From: Treponema sp.
Lineage (GTDB): Bacteria > Spirochaetota > Spirochaetia > Treponematales > Treponemataceae
Assembly: GCA_017446265.1 (NCBI GenBank)
Contig: JAFSRD010000006.1
Location: 1-64,000 of the forward strand
Direction: 5' to 3'
Length of the DNA stretch: 64,000 nucleotides
Below are positions 1-7,284 of the stretch, piece by piece; the first letter of the stretch is position 1; each line of letters opens with the position of its first letter. The notes below the pieces were generated by a model that did no database searches, had not been told where the DNA came from, and saw nothing but the letters and a program-made list of their open reading frames with translations. The translations under genes and the position numbers were made by a program.

Positions 1-1
1 G

Positions 2-433
2 ACGTTCAACTTCACGGGCACGGCGAATGGAGGAGCGACTGGAAGCGGGAGCGTGACTGGTGCGACGGTGCGGATGCTTGACATGGACGGAGACGGGCTT
101 GCCGACCAAGTGCTGAGGCTGCCTGGAGCGAACGGGAGCATCTACGTGAAGCGGAACCTCATGGGAGGCGCGAACCTGTTGAGCGTGATAAAGAGCAGCA
201 CGGGAGCGCAGTGGGAGGTGGAGTACGGGCTCAAGTACGGAACGCCGCAGATGCCGCAGGCAAAGCACGTGATGGCAAGGCTGACCGTACGCGACGGATG
301 CGGTGAGCATGGGCGCGGAACAATCCCGCACGGCGAGCACTCGGTGACGACAAGGTACGAGTATGAGGACGGGTACCTTGTGAAAACAACATACCGCATC
401 GCTTGCAGCAAGGCTGTTGTTTTTTCTGAGTAG
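2..433 (+). CDS. Rhs/SpvB-type repeat protein, 5' end outside window, 3' end truncated
   Basis: The reading frame is open from the left edge (frame of base 2), so the N-terminus lies outside the window. It carries an FG-GAP/VCBS-like calcium-loop motif (DMDGDGLADQV) followed by a stretch resembling the middle of SpvB/TcdB/Rhs proteins (YGLKYGTP, TTRYEYEDGYL). Family members are very long (over 1000 residues) and would continue with YD repeats; here the frame stops about 10 codons after RYEYEDGYL, with an unrelated tail encoded by a hairpin. Base composition is much more GC-rich than the malic enzyme gene beside it. I infer a broken or recombined copy, possibly a remnant of a polymorphic-toxin or surface protein gene. 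Family assignment is moderate; function is not assigned. Confidence 0.55.
   Translation, partial: TFNFTGTANGGATGSGSVTGATVRMLDMDGDGLADQVLRLPGANGSIYVKRNLMGGANLLSVIKSSTGAQWEVEYGLKYGTPQMPQAKHVMARLTVRDGCGEHGRGTIPHGEHSVTTRYEYEDGYLVKTTYRIACSKAVVFSE
383..427 (+). terminator. Terminator-like hairpin at the end of the Rhs-like remnant
   Basis: Nine-base perfect inverted repeat (AAAACAACA at 383-391, TGTTGTTTT at 415-423) with a 23-base loop containing a smaller CTTG/CAAG stem, followed by more T residues. It has the A-tract, stem and T-tract form of a rho-independent terminator on the plus strand. It lies inside the last codons of the Rhs-like frame and could also end the minus-strand malic enzyme transcript. 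Confidence 0.45.
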
Positions 434-442
434 AGACAACTT

Positions 443-1699
443 TTACAGATTGTTAATTATTAATTTCAAACGCTCGCGATATTTTGTCGCACTGAATTCT
501 GCCACGCGCGCAACGCCTTCATCAAATGCTGCCTGCGCTACTGCTGTTGCCACATGTGGAAGCACGCGCTTGTCAAATGGATTCGGAATGACGTATTCCT
601 TGCCAAACGCAAGCCGCTGTACACCGAGCAGTGCGCATATTTCAGACGACACTGGTTCTCGTGCCAAACTTGCCAACGCGCGTGCTGCTGCCATTTTCAT
701 GTGCTCAGTGATTTTTTTTGAGCGCACATCAAGCGCGCCTCTAAAAATTGAAGGAAAACCTAAAACGTTGTTCACTTGATTTGCGTAATCGCTTCTGCCA
801 GTTCCGATAATAGCGTCATCACGCACAGCCCGTATATCTTCAGGAAAAATTTCCGGTACGGGATTTGCGAGTGCAAAGATAATCGGATTTTTCGCCATAG
901 ATTGTATCATCTCTTTTGTTACAATGTTAGGTTTGCTCAAACCGAGGAACATATCCGCATCTTTGAGCGCATCTGCAAGCGTGCGTTCATTTGTTTTGCA
1001 TGCGAATTCTTTTTTTTCTTTTGTTAAATCTGTCCGTTCAGAATGGATAACACCTTTTGAATCGACCATAGTAATATGCTGCGCGCCAAGCGCTTTGTAC
1101 ATTTTTGCGCAGGCAGTGCCGCTCGCGCCACATCCGCTCACTGTTATTTTCATATCTGCAATCTTTTTGCAGGTGATTTCAGCCGCGTTGATGAGCGCTG
1201 CACTCGTGATGATTGCAGTACCGTGCTGGTCGTCGTGCATTACAGGAATGTCAACAGCATGTTGCAACTCGCGCTCTATTTCAAAACATTCAGGTGCCTT
1301 TATGTCTTCAAGATTTATGCCACCGAATGTAGGCGCAATCGCTTTGCAAATTTCAATAACTTTTTGTGGATTTTTTTCATCTATTTCAATGTCAAAGCTG
1401 TCTATACCTGCAAACTTTTTGAATAGAACCGCTTTTCCTTCCATAACAGGCTTTCCTGCACAAGCTCCAATGTCGCCAAGACCAAGCACAGCGGTGCCAT
1501 TGCTAATGACGGCGACTAAGTTTGCCTTGTTCGTGTAGCTGTAAATGAGCGAGCTGTTTTTTTTTATCTCTTTACACGGTTCTGCAACGCCAGGCGTGTA
1601 GGCGAGCGTTAAGTCTGCAAGTGTTGCACACGGTTTTTTTATCGTAATGCCGATTTTTCCGCCTGCATGATAGGCGAGTGCGCTTTCTTTTAGATTCAT
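443..1699 (-). CDS. NAD(P)-dependent malic enzyme (oxaloacetate-decarboxylating)
   Basis: A 418-residue short-form malic enzyme that converts malate to pyruvate and CO2 with reduction of NAD(P) in the cytoplasm. Visible hallmarks are the N-terminal YTPGVAEPCKEI segment, the HDDQHGTAIITSAAL segment of the metal/substrate site, a Rossmann glycine motif (SGCGASGTACAK, near residue 190) and the C-terminal FALANPVPEI block. Length matches the roughly 400-residue bacterial form without a phosphotransacetylase domain. The ATG has an AGGA ribosome site, with a perfect 10-bp palindrome AGGAGCTCCT (1719-1728) just upstream. It follows leuD by 62 bases on the same strand. In a fermentative spirochaete it would feed C4 acids to pyruvate; cofactor preference cannot be read from the sequence. 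Confidence 0.9.
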   Translation of the reverse strand: MNLKESALAYHAGGKIGITIKKPCATLADLTLAYTPGVAEPCKEIKKNSSLIYSYTNKANLVAVISNGTAVLGLGDIGACAGKPVMEGKAVLFKKFAGIDSFDIEIDEKNPQKVIEICKAIAPTFGGINLEDIKAPECFEIERELQHAVDIPVMHDDQHGTAIITSAALINAAEITCKKIADMKITVSGCGASGTACAKMYKALGAQHITMVDSKGVIHSERTDLTKEKKEFACKTNERTLADALKDADMFLGLSKPNIVTKEMIQSMAKNPIIFALANPVPEIFPEDIRAVRDDAIIGTGRSDYANQVNNVLGFPSIFRGALDVRSKKITEHMKMAAARALASLAREPVSSEICALLGVQRLAFGKEYVIPNPFDKRVLPHVATAVAQAAFDEGVARVAEFSATKYRERLKLIINNL

Positions 1700-1761
1700 A
1701 TGCAGTCCTGTTTTTATAAGGAGCTCCTAAAACCTGCAATTTTTAGAAGCAATTCTGAAAA

Positions 1762-2295
1762 TTAATATTTTTTGTCCGCATAGCCTATCCAGCCGTCGTT
1801 TTCGATGAGAGCCTTTTCAAATTCGTTGAGCACAAACTGATAGCTTTTTGAAAGGCTTCCTGCAATGAGTTTAACTTTTGCGCTGCCGTCGTCGTTCTGC
1901 ACAATCTTGCATTCTGTTTCTTTGCCTGCGAATGTACGGAACATGTCGTCGATAGATTTTTTGTCAAGCTCAATTGCAAGCATGCCGCAGTTGAACATGT
2001 TTTGCTTGAAAATGCGCGCAAAGTTTATTGCGATAACTGTATAGATGCCGTTTACTTCAAGAGCCCACGGCGCATGTTCACGCGATGAGCCGCATCCGAA
2101 ATTTTCCCGCGTAATAATCACTTTTTTTCCAGCGATGTCCTGCTTGTGATTGAAGCCATCGAGTTTTAAATCTTCAAGCAAATACGGCGCAAGCGCCTGC
2201 TTTGTGTTTTCCGTGAGATACTTTGCCGGAATGATTTCGTCTGTGTTAATGTCGCTCCTGTCGAGAAAGAGAACGTCGCCGCCAAATTGTTTCAT
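1762..2295 (-). CDS. leuD: 3-isopropylmalate dehydratase small subunit (aconitase-family swivel subunit)
   Basis: A 177-residue swivel-domain partner of the leuC product; together they would isomerise 2-isopropylmalate to 3-isopropylmalate in leucine synthesis. Family motifs are visible: RSDINTDEIIPAKYL near the N-terminus and NFGCGSSREHAPWAL, the substrate-loop signature. I place the start at 2295 because a GGAG ribosome site lies about 10 bases upstream; an in-frame ATG 22 codons further out lacks one and adds residues unlike the family. It sits 157 bases after leuC. No leuA or leuB is present in the window, so a related hydro-lyase role (homoaconitase or methylmalate isomerase) is possible; the pairing with leuC is secure. 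Confidence 0.88.
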   Translation of the reverse strand: MKQFGGDVLFLDRSDINTDEIIPAKYLTENTKQALAPYLLEDLKLDGFNHKQDIAGKKVIITRENFGCGSSREHAPWALEVNGIYTVIAINFARIFKQNMFNCGMLAIELDKKSIDDMFRTFAGKETECKIVQNDDGSAKVKLIAGSLSKSYQFVLNEFEKALIENDGWIGYADKKY

Positions 2296-2402
2296 ATGTA
2301 TTTCCACTCCTATAAAGATGCTTGAAGCACCGCTGAAAATAGTGATCATGCAATGCCGCACAATTTTTTGTTCTGCTTATATAATAATGCTTCTTTTTTG
2401 AG

Positions 2403-2444
2403 TTTTCAAGACATGATTTTTGCGAATGCATTGCATCTTGAAAA
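2403..2444. repeat. Nine-base perfect inverted repeat between leuC and leuD
   Basis: TTTTCAAGA at 2403-2411 and TCTTGAAAA at 2436-2444 form a perfect 9-bp stem with a 24-base loop on either strand. It lies in the 157-base leuC-leuD gap, with no T-run after it on the minus strand, so it is unlikely to be a simple terminator. It could be an RNA processing or stability hairpin or a protein site. Confidence 0.5.
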
Positions 2445-2452
2445 CAATTGCT

Positions 2453-3748
2453 TTAAAACTCGTACCCTGAAAACAACGGCGAATTTGTTATGGTGCCAGA
2501 AAGAGCAGTGGCAGCAGCAGTCGCGGGACTCATCAAATGTACCATGCCGCCTTTTCCCATGCGTCCGTTGAAGTTTCGGTTTGTGGTTGCTGCGCACACT
2601 TCGCCAGAGGCAAGCACTCCGTTCGACATGCCGAGACACGCGCCACATGTGGGGTTCGTCACGCAAAAGCCTGCGTCCATGAATATGTCTATGAGCCCTT
2701 CTTTGAGCGCAAGCTTGTAAACGAGCGGCGTCGCCGGGCTCACGATAGCTCGAATGCCCGCTGCAACACGTTTTCCTTTGAGCACGCTTGCCGCTATGCG
2801 CAAGTCTGATATGCGGCCATTTGTGCAGCTTCCAATGTACACTTGGTCAACTTTTGTGCCGCTCATGTCGCGCACATTTTTTATGTCGCTCGGCTTGTAG
2901 TTCACTGTACATACAGGCTCTATATATGAGCAGTCAAGCTCAATTACGCGCTCATATATGGCATCTGCATCGCTGTGCCACTTTGCAAAATCAGCAAGCG
3001 CTGCATCTTTTGAGTCATATTCGTCTTTGATGAATTCCCACAAGTAATCGACAGTATGCATATCGGGCGCGCATATGCCTGATGTTGCACCTGCTTCTAC
3101 TGCCATGTTGCAAAGCGTCATGCGCTCTTCCATGTTGAACTGTTCTTCAATAGGACCGGTAAACTCAATGACGCAGTTTGTTGCACCGTTTACGCCGATT
3201 TTTGCGATGAGCGAAAGAATCACATCTTTTGCAAAGACGCCTGAACGCAACTTTCCGTTCAAGACGCATTTGAGCGATTTTGGCTCGCGGAATGTGCATA
3301 CACCTTTTAAGATGCCTACTTCAATATCTGTTGTGCCGACTCCTGCGGCAAATGCACCGAATGCGCCATGCGTGCATGTGTGGCTGTCTCCCATAATGAC
3401 GGTGAATCCCGGACGGATGAATCCCTTTTCAGGAAAAAGCGCGTGGCATACGCCGTTTTTGCCTATGTCAAAAAAGTCTGCAATGTTGTGGCATCTTGCC
3501 CAGTCGCGAAGGATTTTTCCCTGTAGTGCGGTTTTGCTGTCTTTTGCAGGCGACACATGATCTATGACCGCTTTGATTTTTTCTGCATCGAATACGCGAT
3601 TTTTACCGCGCTCAATTAAATCGTTAATTGCAAGTGGCGTCGTAATCTCGTGGCAAAATACACGGTCAAGTTTAAGCACATATATTCCGCTGCACGGCGT
3701 GTCTATCACATGCGCGTCGAAAATTTTTTGCGCAATTGTTTTTCCCAT
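2453..3748 (-). CDS. leuC: 3-isopropylmalate dehydratase large subunit (aconitase superfamily)
   Basis: A 431-residue large subunit of the LeuCD-type hydro-lyase. It shows the aconitase-superfamily GDSHTCTHGAFGAFAAGVGTT block and the three cysteines that hold the catalytic [4Fe-4S] cluster: one in YIGSCTNGR (about residue 310) and two in NPTCGACLGM (about residue 370). Length of 420-430 residues fits the archaeal/bacterial type-2 LeuC rather than the roughly 465-residue E. coli form. The start has an AAGGTGAG ribosome site 5-10 bases upstream and a good sigma-70 promoter at 3784-3812. With leuD it forms a two-gene unit on the minus strand; no other leucine genes are nearby, so the physiological substrate is inferred. 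Confidence 0.9.
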   Translation of the reverse strand: MGKTIAQKIFDAHVIDTPCSGIYVLKLDRVFCHEITTPLAINDLIERGKNRVFDAEKIKAVIDHVSPAKDSKTALQGKILRDWARCHNIADFFDIGKNGVCHALFPEKGFIRPGFTVIMGDSHTCTHGAFGAFAAGVGTTDIEVGILKGVCTFREPKSLKCVLNGKLRSGVFAKDVILSLIAKIGVNGATNCVIEFTGPIEEQFNMEERMTLCNMAVEAGATSGICAPDMHTVDYLWEFIKDEYDSKDAALADFAKWHSDADAIYERVIELDCSYIEPVCTVNYKPSDIKNVRDMSGTKVDQVYIGSCTNGRISDLRIAASVLKGKRVAAGIRAIVSPATPLVYKLALKEGLIDIFMDAGFCVTNPTCGACLGMSNGVLASGEVCAATTNRNFNGRMGKGGMVHLMSPATAAATALSGTITNSPLFSGYEF

Positions 3749-3783
3749 AGTCTCACCTTGTTTTAATTAAGCTGAATAAATTT

Positions 3784-3812
3784 AGTATAAATAAAAAGCG
3801 GCACATGGTCAA
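3784..3812 (-). promoter_or_regulatory. Sigma-70-type promoter for leuC
   Basis: On the minus strand TTGACC (3807-3812) and TATACT (3784-3789) are separated by exactly 17 bases, about 35 bases upstream of the leuC ATG. Confidence 0.65.
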
Positions 3813-3836
3813 TAAGGTAGATATGGAGTGAGGAAA

Positions 3837-4046
3837 TCAGTTTAAAACGTCAATACCAGCACTTATTATCGCGCTGTTTATAGCATTTTCTATGTCTGCT
3901 GTGTTTTCATCAAAGTCCACGAGTACTTGTGCTTTTGAAGCATTGGCAGTGACTTCGGTAACACCAGCAATAGCGCGGACAGCTGCCTCTACTTTTGCGG
4001 CAGAATCATCATCAAACATGCCTGCAACGTAAATTTTTTTCTGCAT
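3837..4046 (-). CDS. Small HMA-fold protein lacking the metal-binding cysteines
   Basis: A 69-residue protein whose pattern fits the heavy-metal-associated (HMA) ferredoxin-like fold of CopZ-type chaperones: KIYVAGM at the N-terminus, a helix with AAKVEAAVRAIAGV, then strands VTANASKAQVLVDFDEN and helix ENAINSAI. The usual CxxC after GM is replaced by D12 and S15 (GMFDDDSAAKVE), so it should not bind copper in the usual way. An AGGAG ribosome site precedes the ATG, and it has its own promoter overlapping the end of rlmN, so it is probably expressed alone. Alternative: an ACT-like or protein-interaction domain of the same fold. The fold call is fairly secure; the function is unknown. Confidence 0.7.
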   Translation of the reverse strand: MQKKIYVAGMFDDDSAAKVEAAVRAIAGVTEVTANASKAQVLVDFDENTADIENAINSAIISAGIDVLN

Positions 4047-4063
4047 TCAATACTCCTGCTTAC

Positions 4064-4092
4064 AATATAATGAAAATGTACACAGTTTTCAA
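4064..4092 (-). promoter_or_regulatory. Sigma-70-type promoter for the HMA-like gene
   Basis: Minus strand TTGAAA (4087-4092) and TATATT (4064-4069) with a 17-base spacer. It overlaps the last codons of rlmN and lies about 18 bases before the HMA-like start. Confidence 0.6.
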
Positions 4093-5102
4093 GTACTTGT
4101 TTTGCCAAGTTGACCGCATGCACCTGCTATATTTTTTCCGCGATGAATGCGTACTGTTACCGGTATATGTGCGTTTTCAAGCAGAGATGCAAAATCAGCA
4201 GTCTCTTTTGCAGAAGGCGTTTTAAATGGAATGTCTACAACTGTGTTCCATGGGATGAGATTTATGTTCACGTTGATGTCATGTGCAAAAGCGATAAGCG
4301 AATCTGCTGCTTCTTTGCTCGTGTTTATGCCAGAAAGCAGCACTGCTTCAAGCGTAACTCTTCTGCCGCTTTTTTCGCTATAGTGCGCAATCGCGTTTTT
4401 GAGCGCTGCAAGCGAAACTGCTGCGCCAGGCATGAGCGTTTTTCTTACCGCTTCATCGGCAGTTACAAGCGAAACGGCAAGACGCACGTGCGGTCCGTTT
4501 TCTGCCAAGTCGTAGATTTTTTCGATGATGCCGCAGGTAGAAACTGTAATGCGCCTAATGGAAAGATTTCTGCCGCGTTTGTCAGTGAGCACGGTGATTG
4601 CTTTTCGTACATTTTCAAGATTTAAAAGTGGCTCGCCCATACCCATGAACACAATGTTGTCGAGTGAACCCGCTTCTTTTTCCAAAAATAAAAACTGCTC
4701 TACAATTTCAGCGGCAGTAAGATTGCGCGCCAATCCAAGCGTGCCCGTTTTACAAAACGCGCAGTTCATTGCACAGCCTGCCTGTGACGAAACGCACGCC
4801 GTTTTTCTTCCTGCCTTGTCTGTGAGCAGCACTGTTTCAACTGCAAGCGCATCGTTTGTTGCAATCTGCAACTTGATTGTGCCATCAGTATCGCGCAACA
4901 TATGTGAAACAGTACATGAATACAGTGTTGCCTTTTGTGCAAGTTCATTTTGCAAATCTGCGCTGATGTTCGTCATATCGTCAAATGATGTCACGCCTCG
5001 CGCAATCCACTTGAAAATTTGCGTGCCGCGGAATTGCTGCTGAAGCGAAAACGTCGAAATTATCTCTTCAGGTAAAAGACTTGCAAGCGCAATTTTTTCC
5101 AT
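4089..5102 (-). CDS. rlmN: 23S rRNA A2503/tRNA A37 C2-methyltransferase (radical SAM)
   Basis: A 337-residue RlmN, the radical SAM enzyme that methylates C2 of A2503 in 23S rRNA and often A37 in tRNA. The radical SAM cluster motif is at C110-C114-C117 (CAMNCAFC). Other landmarks are the N-terminal QQQFRGTQIFKWI helix region, the FMGMGEPLLN block and the second-half LIPWN motif. The C-terminal cysteine needed for the methyl transfer chemistry is probably in GACGQL. It starts 8 bases after the TPR gene stops, with no clear ribosome site, so translation is likely coupled to that gene. Length is typical of the family. Confidence 0.93.
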   Translation of the reverse strand: MEKIALASLLPEEIISTFSLQQQFRGTQIFKWIARGVTSFDDMTNISADLQNELAQKATLYSCTVSHMLRDTDGTIKLQIATNDALAVETVLLTDKAGRKTACVSSQAGCAMNCAFCKTGTLGLARNLTAAEIVEQFLFLEKEAGSLDNIVFMGMGEPLLNLENVRKAITVLTDKRGRNLSIRRITVSTCGIIEKIYDLAENGPHVRLAVSLVTADEAVRKTLMPGAAVSLAALKNAIAHYSEKSGRRVTLEAVLLSGINTSKEAADSLIAFAHDINVNINLIPWNTVVDIPFKTPSAKETADFASLLENAHIPVTVRIHRGKNIAGACGQLGKTST

Positions 5103-5110
5103 ATGATGAA

Positions 5111-6286
5111 TTAATAAACAGGCTTGTTGTTTTTGAGCTTGTCGAGCATGTCTGCAATAGGCGGACAGCGAATGCCTTGTTTTTGAAAATTCTCAAGGCA
5201 GCGTATTGCATCTTGCTTTCTGTTGAGCTTTATGTAGCAGTCAGCCAAATCTATATACAGCCGATAATTTTTTCCGTCATCGCGGATAAGGCTTGCAAGT
5301 CTGTCAGCTGCTTCTTCGTACTTGCCTTCGCCTTTGCAGATGAGCGCAAGCCCGAGCGCAGCGTAAATGTCAAACGCAATATCGAGCGCCTTGTTATAGT
5401 ATTCAACAGCAGTTTTGTAGTCGCCCGTATTTCTGTATGCATCTCCTGCACGCGTGAGGATGACTTTGTTATTCGGGTCAAGTTCTAAAATCCTGTTCCA
5501 GTATTCTATTGAGCGGTACTGCTGGTTTATGCCGCGGTAGCAGTCTGCAAGTCCAAAGAGCGCGTAAAAATTTTTCGAGTCCATTTCAAGCGCGCGCTTG
5601 AAATACGCAATGCCGTTTTCAAATGTCTTTAATTTTCTGTGGCAGTTGCCTATTGATGTGAGCACGCGGATATCGACTGCACTTTCGTTGAGTTCAAGCA
5701 TTTTTGTCTGGTAGTAGAGCGCGTCTTTGTATTCTTTAAAATCGTAGTGCAAGTGTCCAAGCCCGATGAGCGCATACGCATTGTCGTTTTCCATGTCAAG
5801 CACTTTGAGATACAGTTCTTTTGATTTTTTGAAGTCGTGTGTTTTACGGTACGCATCTGCAACGCGTGTGAGTACGGTGATGTTCCTGTCGTCATGAACA
5901 AGATACTGCTTCCATATCTCTATTGCTTTGCTATACTGATTGAGCGCTTTATAGCAGTCTGCAAGACCGAACAGCGCATAGTTGTTGCCCGGATGATAGG
6001 TAAGACATGTCTTGTAATATGTTATGGCCTGACTGAAATGATTGCTCTTACGCTCAGAGTCACCTAAACCGACAAGCGCATAGTTGTTATTGCTCTCAAT
6101 GTCGAGGATTTTCTGGAACATCTCTTTTGCCTGTGCGCTGTTATCGTTTTTTAAAAATTGGTAGCCCGCTTTTGAAAGTTCTTGAATTTTATCAACTTGC
6201 GGCGACACCTCCATTTCAGAACTATTTTCTGCAGGAAATGAATTCTGGTCTTTTTCAATTTGCTGGTTTTCAAAATTTTTTTCCAT
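5111..6286 (-). CDS. Tetratricopeptide-repeat protein
   Basis: A 391-residue soluble protein made almost entirely of TPR units. After a polar N-terminal segment of about 30 residues, 34-residue repeats run from about residue 35 to 385, with recurring signatures such as NNYALVGLGDSER, NNYALFGLADCYK and NAYALIGLGHLHY. There is no signal peptide or membrane segment, so it is cytoplasmic and presumably a scaffold. A GGAG site lies 11-15 bases upstream of the ATG. It sits between a small hypothetical gene and rlmN on the minus strand and probably shares their transcript. T. pallidum has a comparable TPR protein (from memory); no partner is known from the sequence. Confidence 0.85.
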   Translation of the reverse strand: MEKNFENQQIEKDQNSFPAENSSEMEVSPQVDKIQELSKAGYQFLKNDNSAQAKEMFQKILDIESNNNYALVGLGDSERKSNHFSQAITYYKTCLTYHPGNNYALFGLADCYKALNQYSKAIEIWKQYLVHDDRNITVLTRVADAYRKTHDFKKSKELYLKVLDMENDNAYALIGLGHLHYDFKEYKDALYYQTKMLELNESAVDIRVLTSIGNCHRKLKTFENGIAYFKRALEMDSKNFYALFGLADCYRGINQQYRSIEYWNRILELDPNNKVILTRAGDAYRNTGDYKTAVEYYNKALDIAFDIYAALGLALICKGEGKYEEAADRLASLIRDDGKNYRLYIDLADCYIKLNRKQDAIRCLENFQKQGIRCPPIADMLDKLKNNKPVY

Positions 6287-6327
6287 AAAAATAAATCTCC
6301 GTTTTTTTTACTGCATGTATTTTTAAA

Positions 6328-6675
6328 TTATTTCAACATGCTTGAAATAATTTTTGCAATATCTTCATAAATTGGTTCTGATTTTTTTTTATTATGTGCA
6401 AGCACATATTGTTTGAGCGCATTTATGCTCTCATTGTTTTCCATGTATTTATCTCCAACGCGCGTCAATCCATCGGAATATCCTGTTGTCGTAAAAATAC
6501 GGCGCGCACTTTCAATGTCGCCTTCATTGTACAACGCGTTTCCTTTGCGATTTAGGAGAACTTTTTGCTCATCGGTCAATCCAGAAACGGGGGAATCTGT
6601 TACTTTAATAAATCCTTGTTGACCTTGTTTTTCGGCAATTTGTTTTTTTAGTTCATCAGTCATCCGATTTTCCAT
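6328..6675 (-). CDS. Small conserved-type hypothetical protein, TPR-like
   Basis: A 115-residue soluble protein that I do not recognise. The segment LLNRKGNALYNEGDIESARRIFTTTGYSDGLTRVGDKY reads like one and a half TPR-type helical hairpins, and the C-terminus is a short helix (YEDIAKIISSML). It is 41 bases upstream of the large TPR gene on the same strand, and the shared helical repeat style suggests a linked role. A perfect TATAAT (6684-6689, minus strand) lies 8 bases before this ATG; a second in-frame ATG at 6663 has a weak GGAAA site and may be the real start. No signal peptide is visible. Confidence 0.6.
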   Translation of the reverse strand: MENRMTDELKKQIAEKQGQQGFIKVTDSPVSGLTDEQKVLLNRKGNALYNEGDIESARRIFTTTGYSDGLTRVGDKYMENNESINALKQYVLAHNKKKSEPIYEDIAKIISSMLK

Positions 6676-6741
6676 TTTTATTTATTATAGCAAATTTTAT
6701 CCTCATGTATTTTAATATATTCATTCCAACAAGCCATGCTA

Positions 6742-7284
6742 TCATATTTCTTTATAAAAATCAAGGATTGATCTGCCGTAGGCGCGCGTGTCTATGCGGC
6801 GCAGCATTCCTACTTCATCGCTCATTTTGTGCTCCTCTGGGCGATGCACGACAATCGTTCCGCCTGAAAGAAGCATGTTGTTTTGCGCAGCTTTTATGAG
6901 CAGTTCTTCATGAAATTTATATGCAAACGGCGGGTCAAAAAAGATGATGTCAAAACTGTCTTTGCATCGTTTAATAAAATATTCAACAGGCATAAAGTGA
7001 CAACGTATTTTTATGTCAAGCTCGTTTTGCACAACTAAAATATTTTCGAGTATGACAGGTATTTTGAGCTTGTCTTTTTCACATAAATCAATTCGTACAG
7101 CTCCACGCGAAGCTGCTTCAACAGCCAGCATGCCAGAGCCCGAAAACAAATCGAGGAATGATTTTCCCGTCAAGTCGCCGAGTATGCTAAAAAGCGATTC
7201 TCGCATCCTGTCCATAGCAGGACGTATGATTCCCGGAGGACATTTGAGCGTTCTTCCTGTAAGCGTGCCGCCTGTGATGCGCAT
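6742..7284 (-). CDS. rsmD: 16S rRNA G966 N2-methyltransferase
   Basis: A 180-residue RsmD, which methylates G966 in the 30S subunit. The N-terminal MRITGGTLTGRTL and PAMDRMRESLFSIL segments are characteristic, the SAM-binding motif is LDLFSGSGMLAVEA (about 44-57), and the catalytic DPPF is at 117-120. Length matches the family (180-200). The ATG overlaps the stop of the upstream ankyrin gene (TAATG), so translation is coupled. A standard housekeeping gene; confidence is high. Confidence 0.93.
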   Translation of the reverse strand: MRITGGTLTGRTLKCPPGIIRPAMDRMRESLFSILGDLTGKSFLDLFSGSGMLAVEAASRGAVRIDLCEKDKLKIPVILENILVVQNELDIKIRCHFMPVEYFIKRCKDSFDIIFFDPPFAYKFHEELLIKAAQNNMLLSGGTIVVHRPEEHKMSDEVGMLRRIDTRAYGRSILDFYKEI

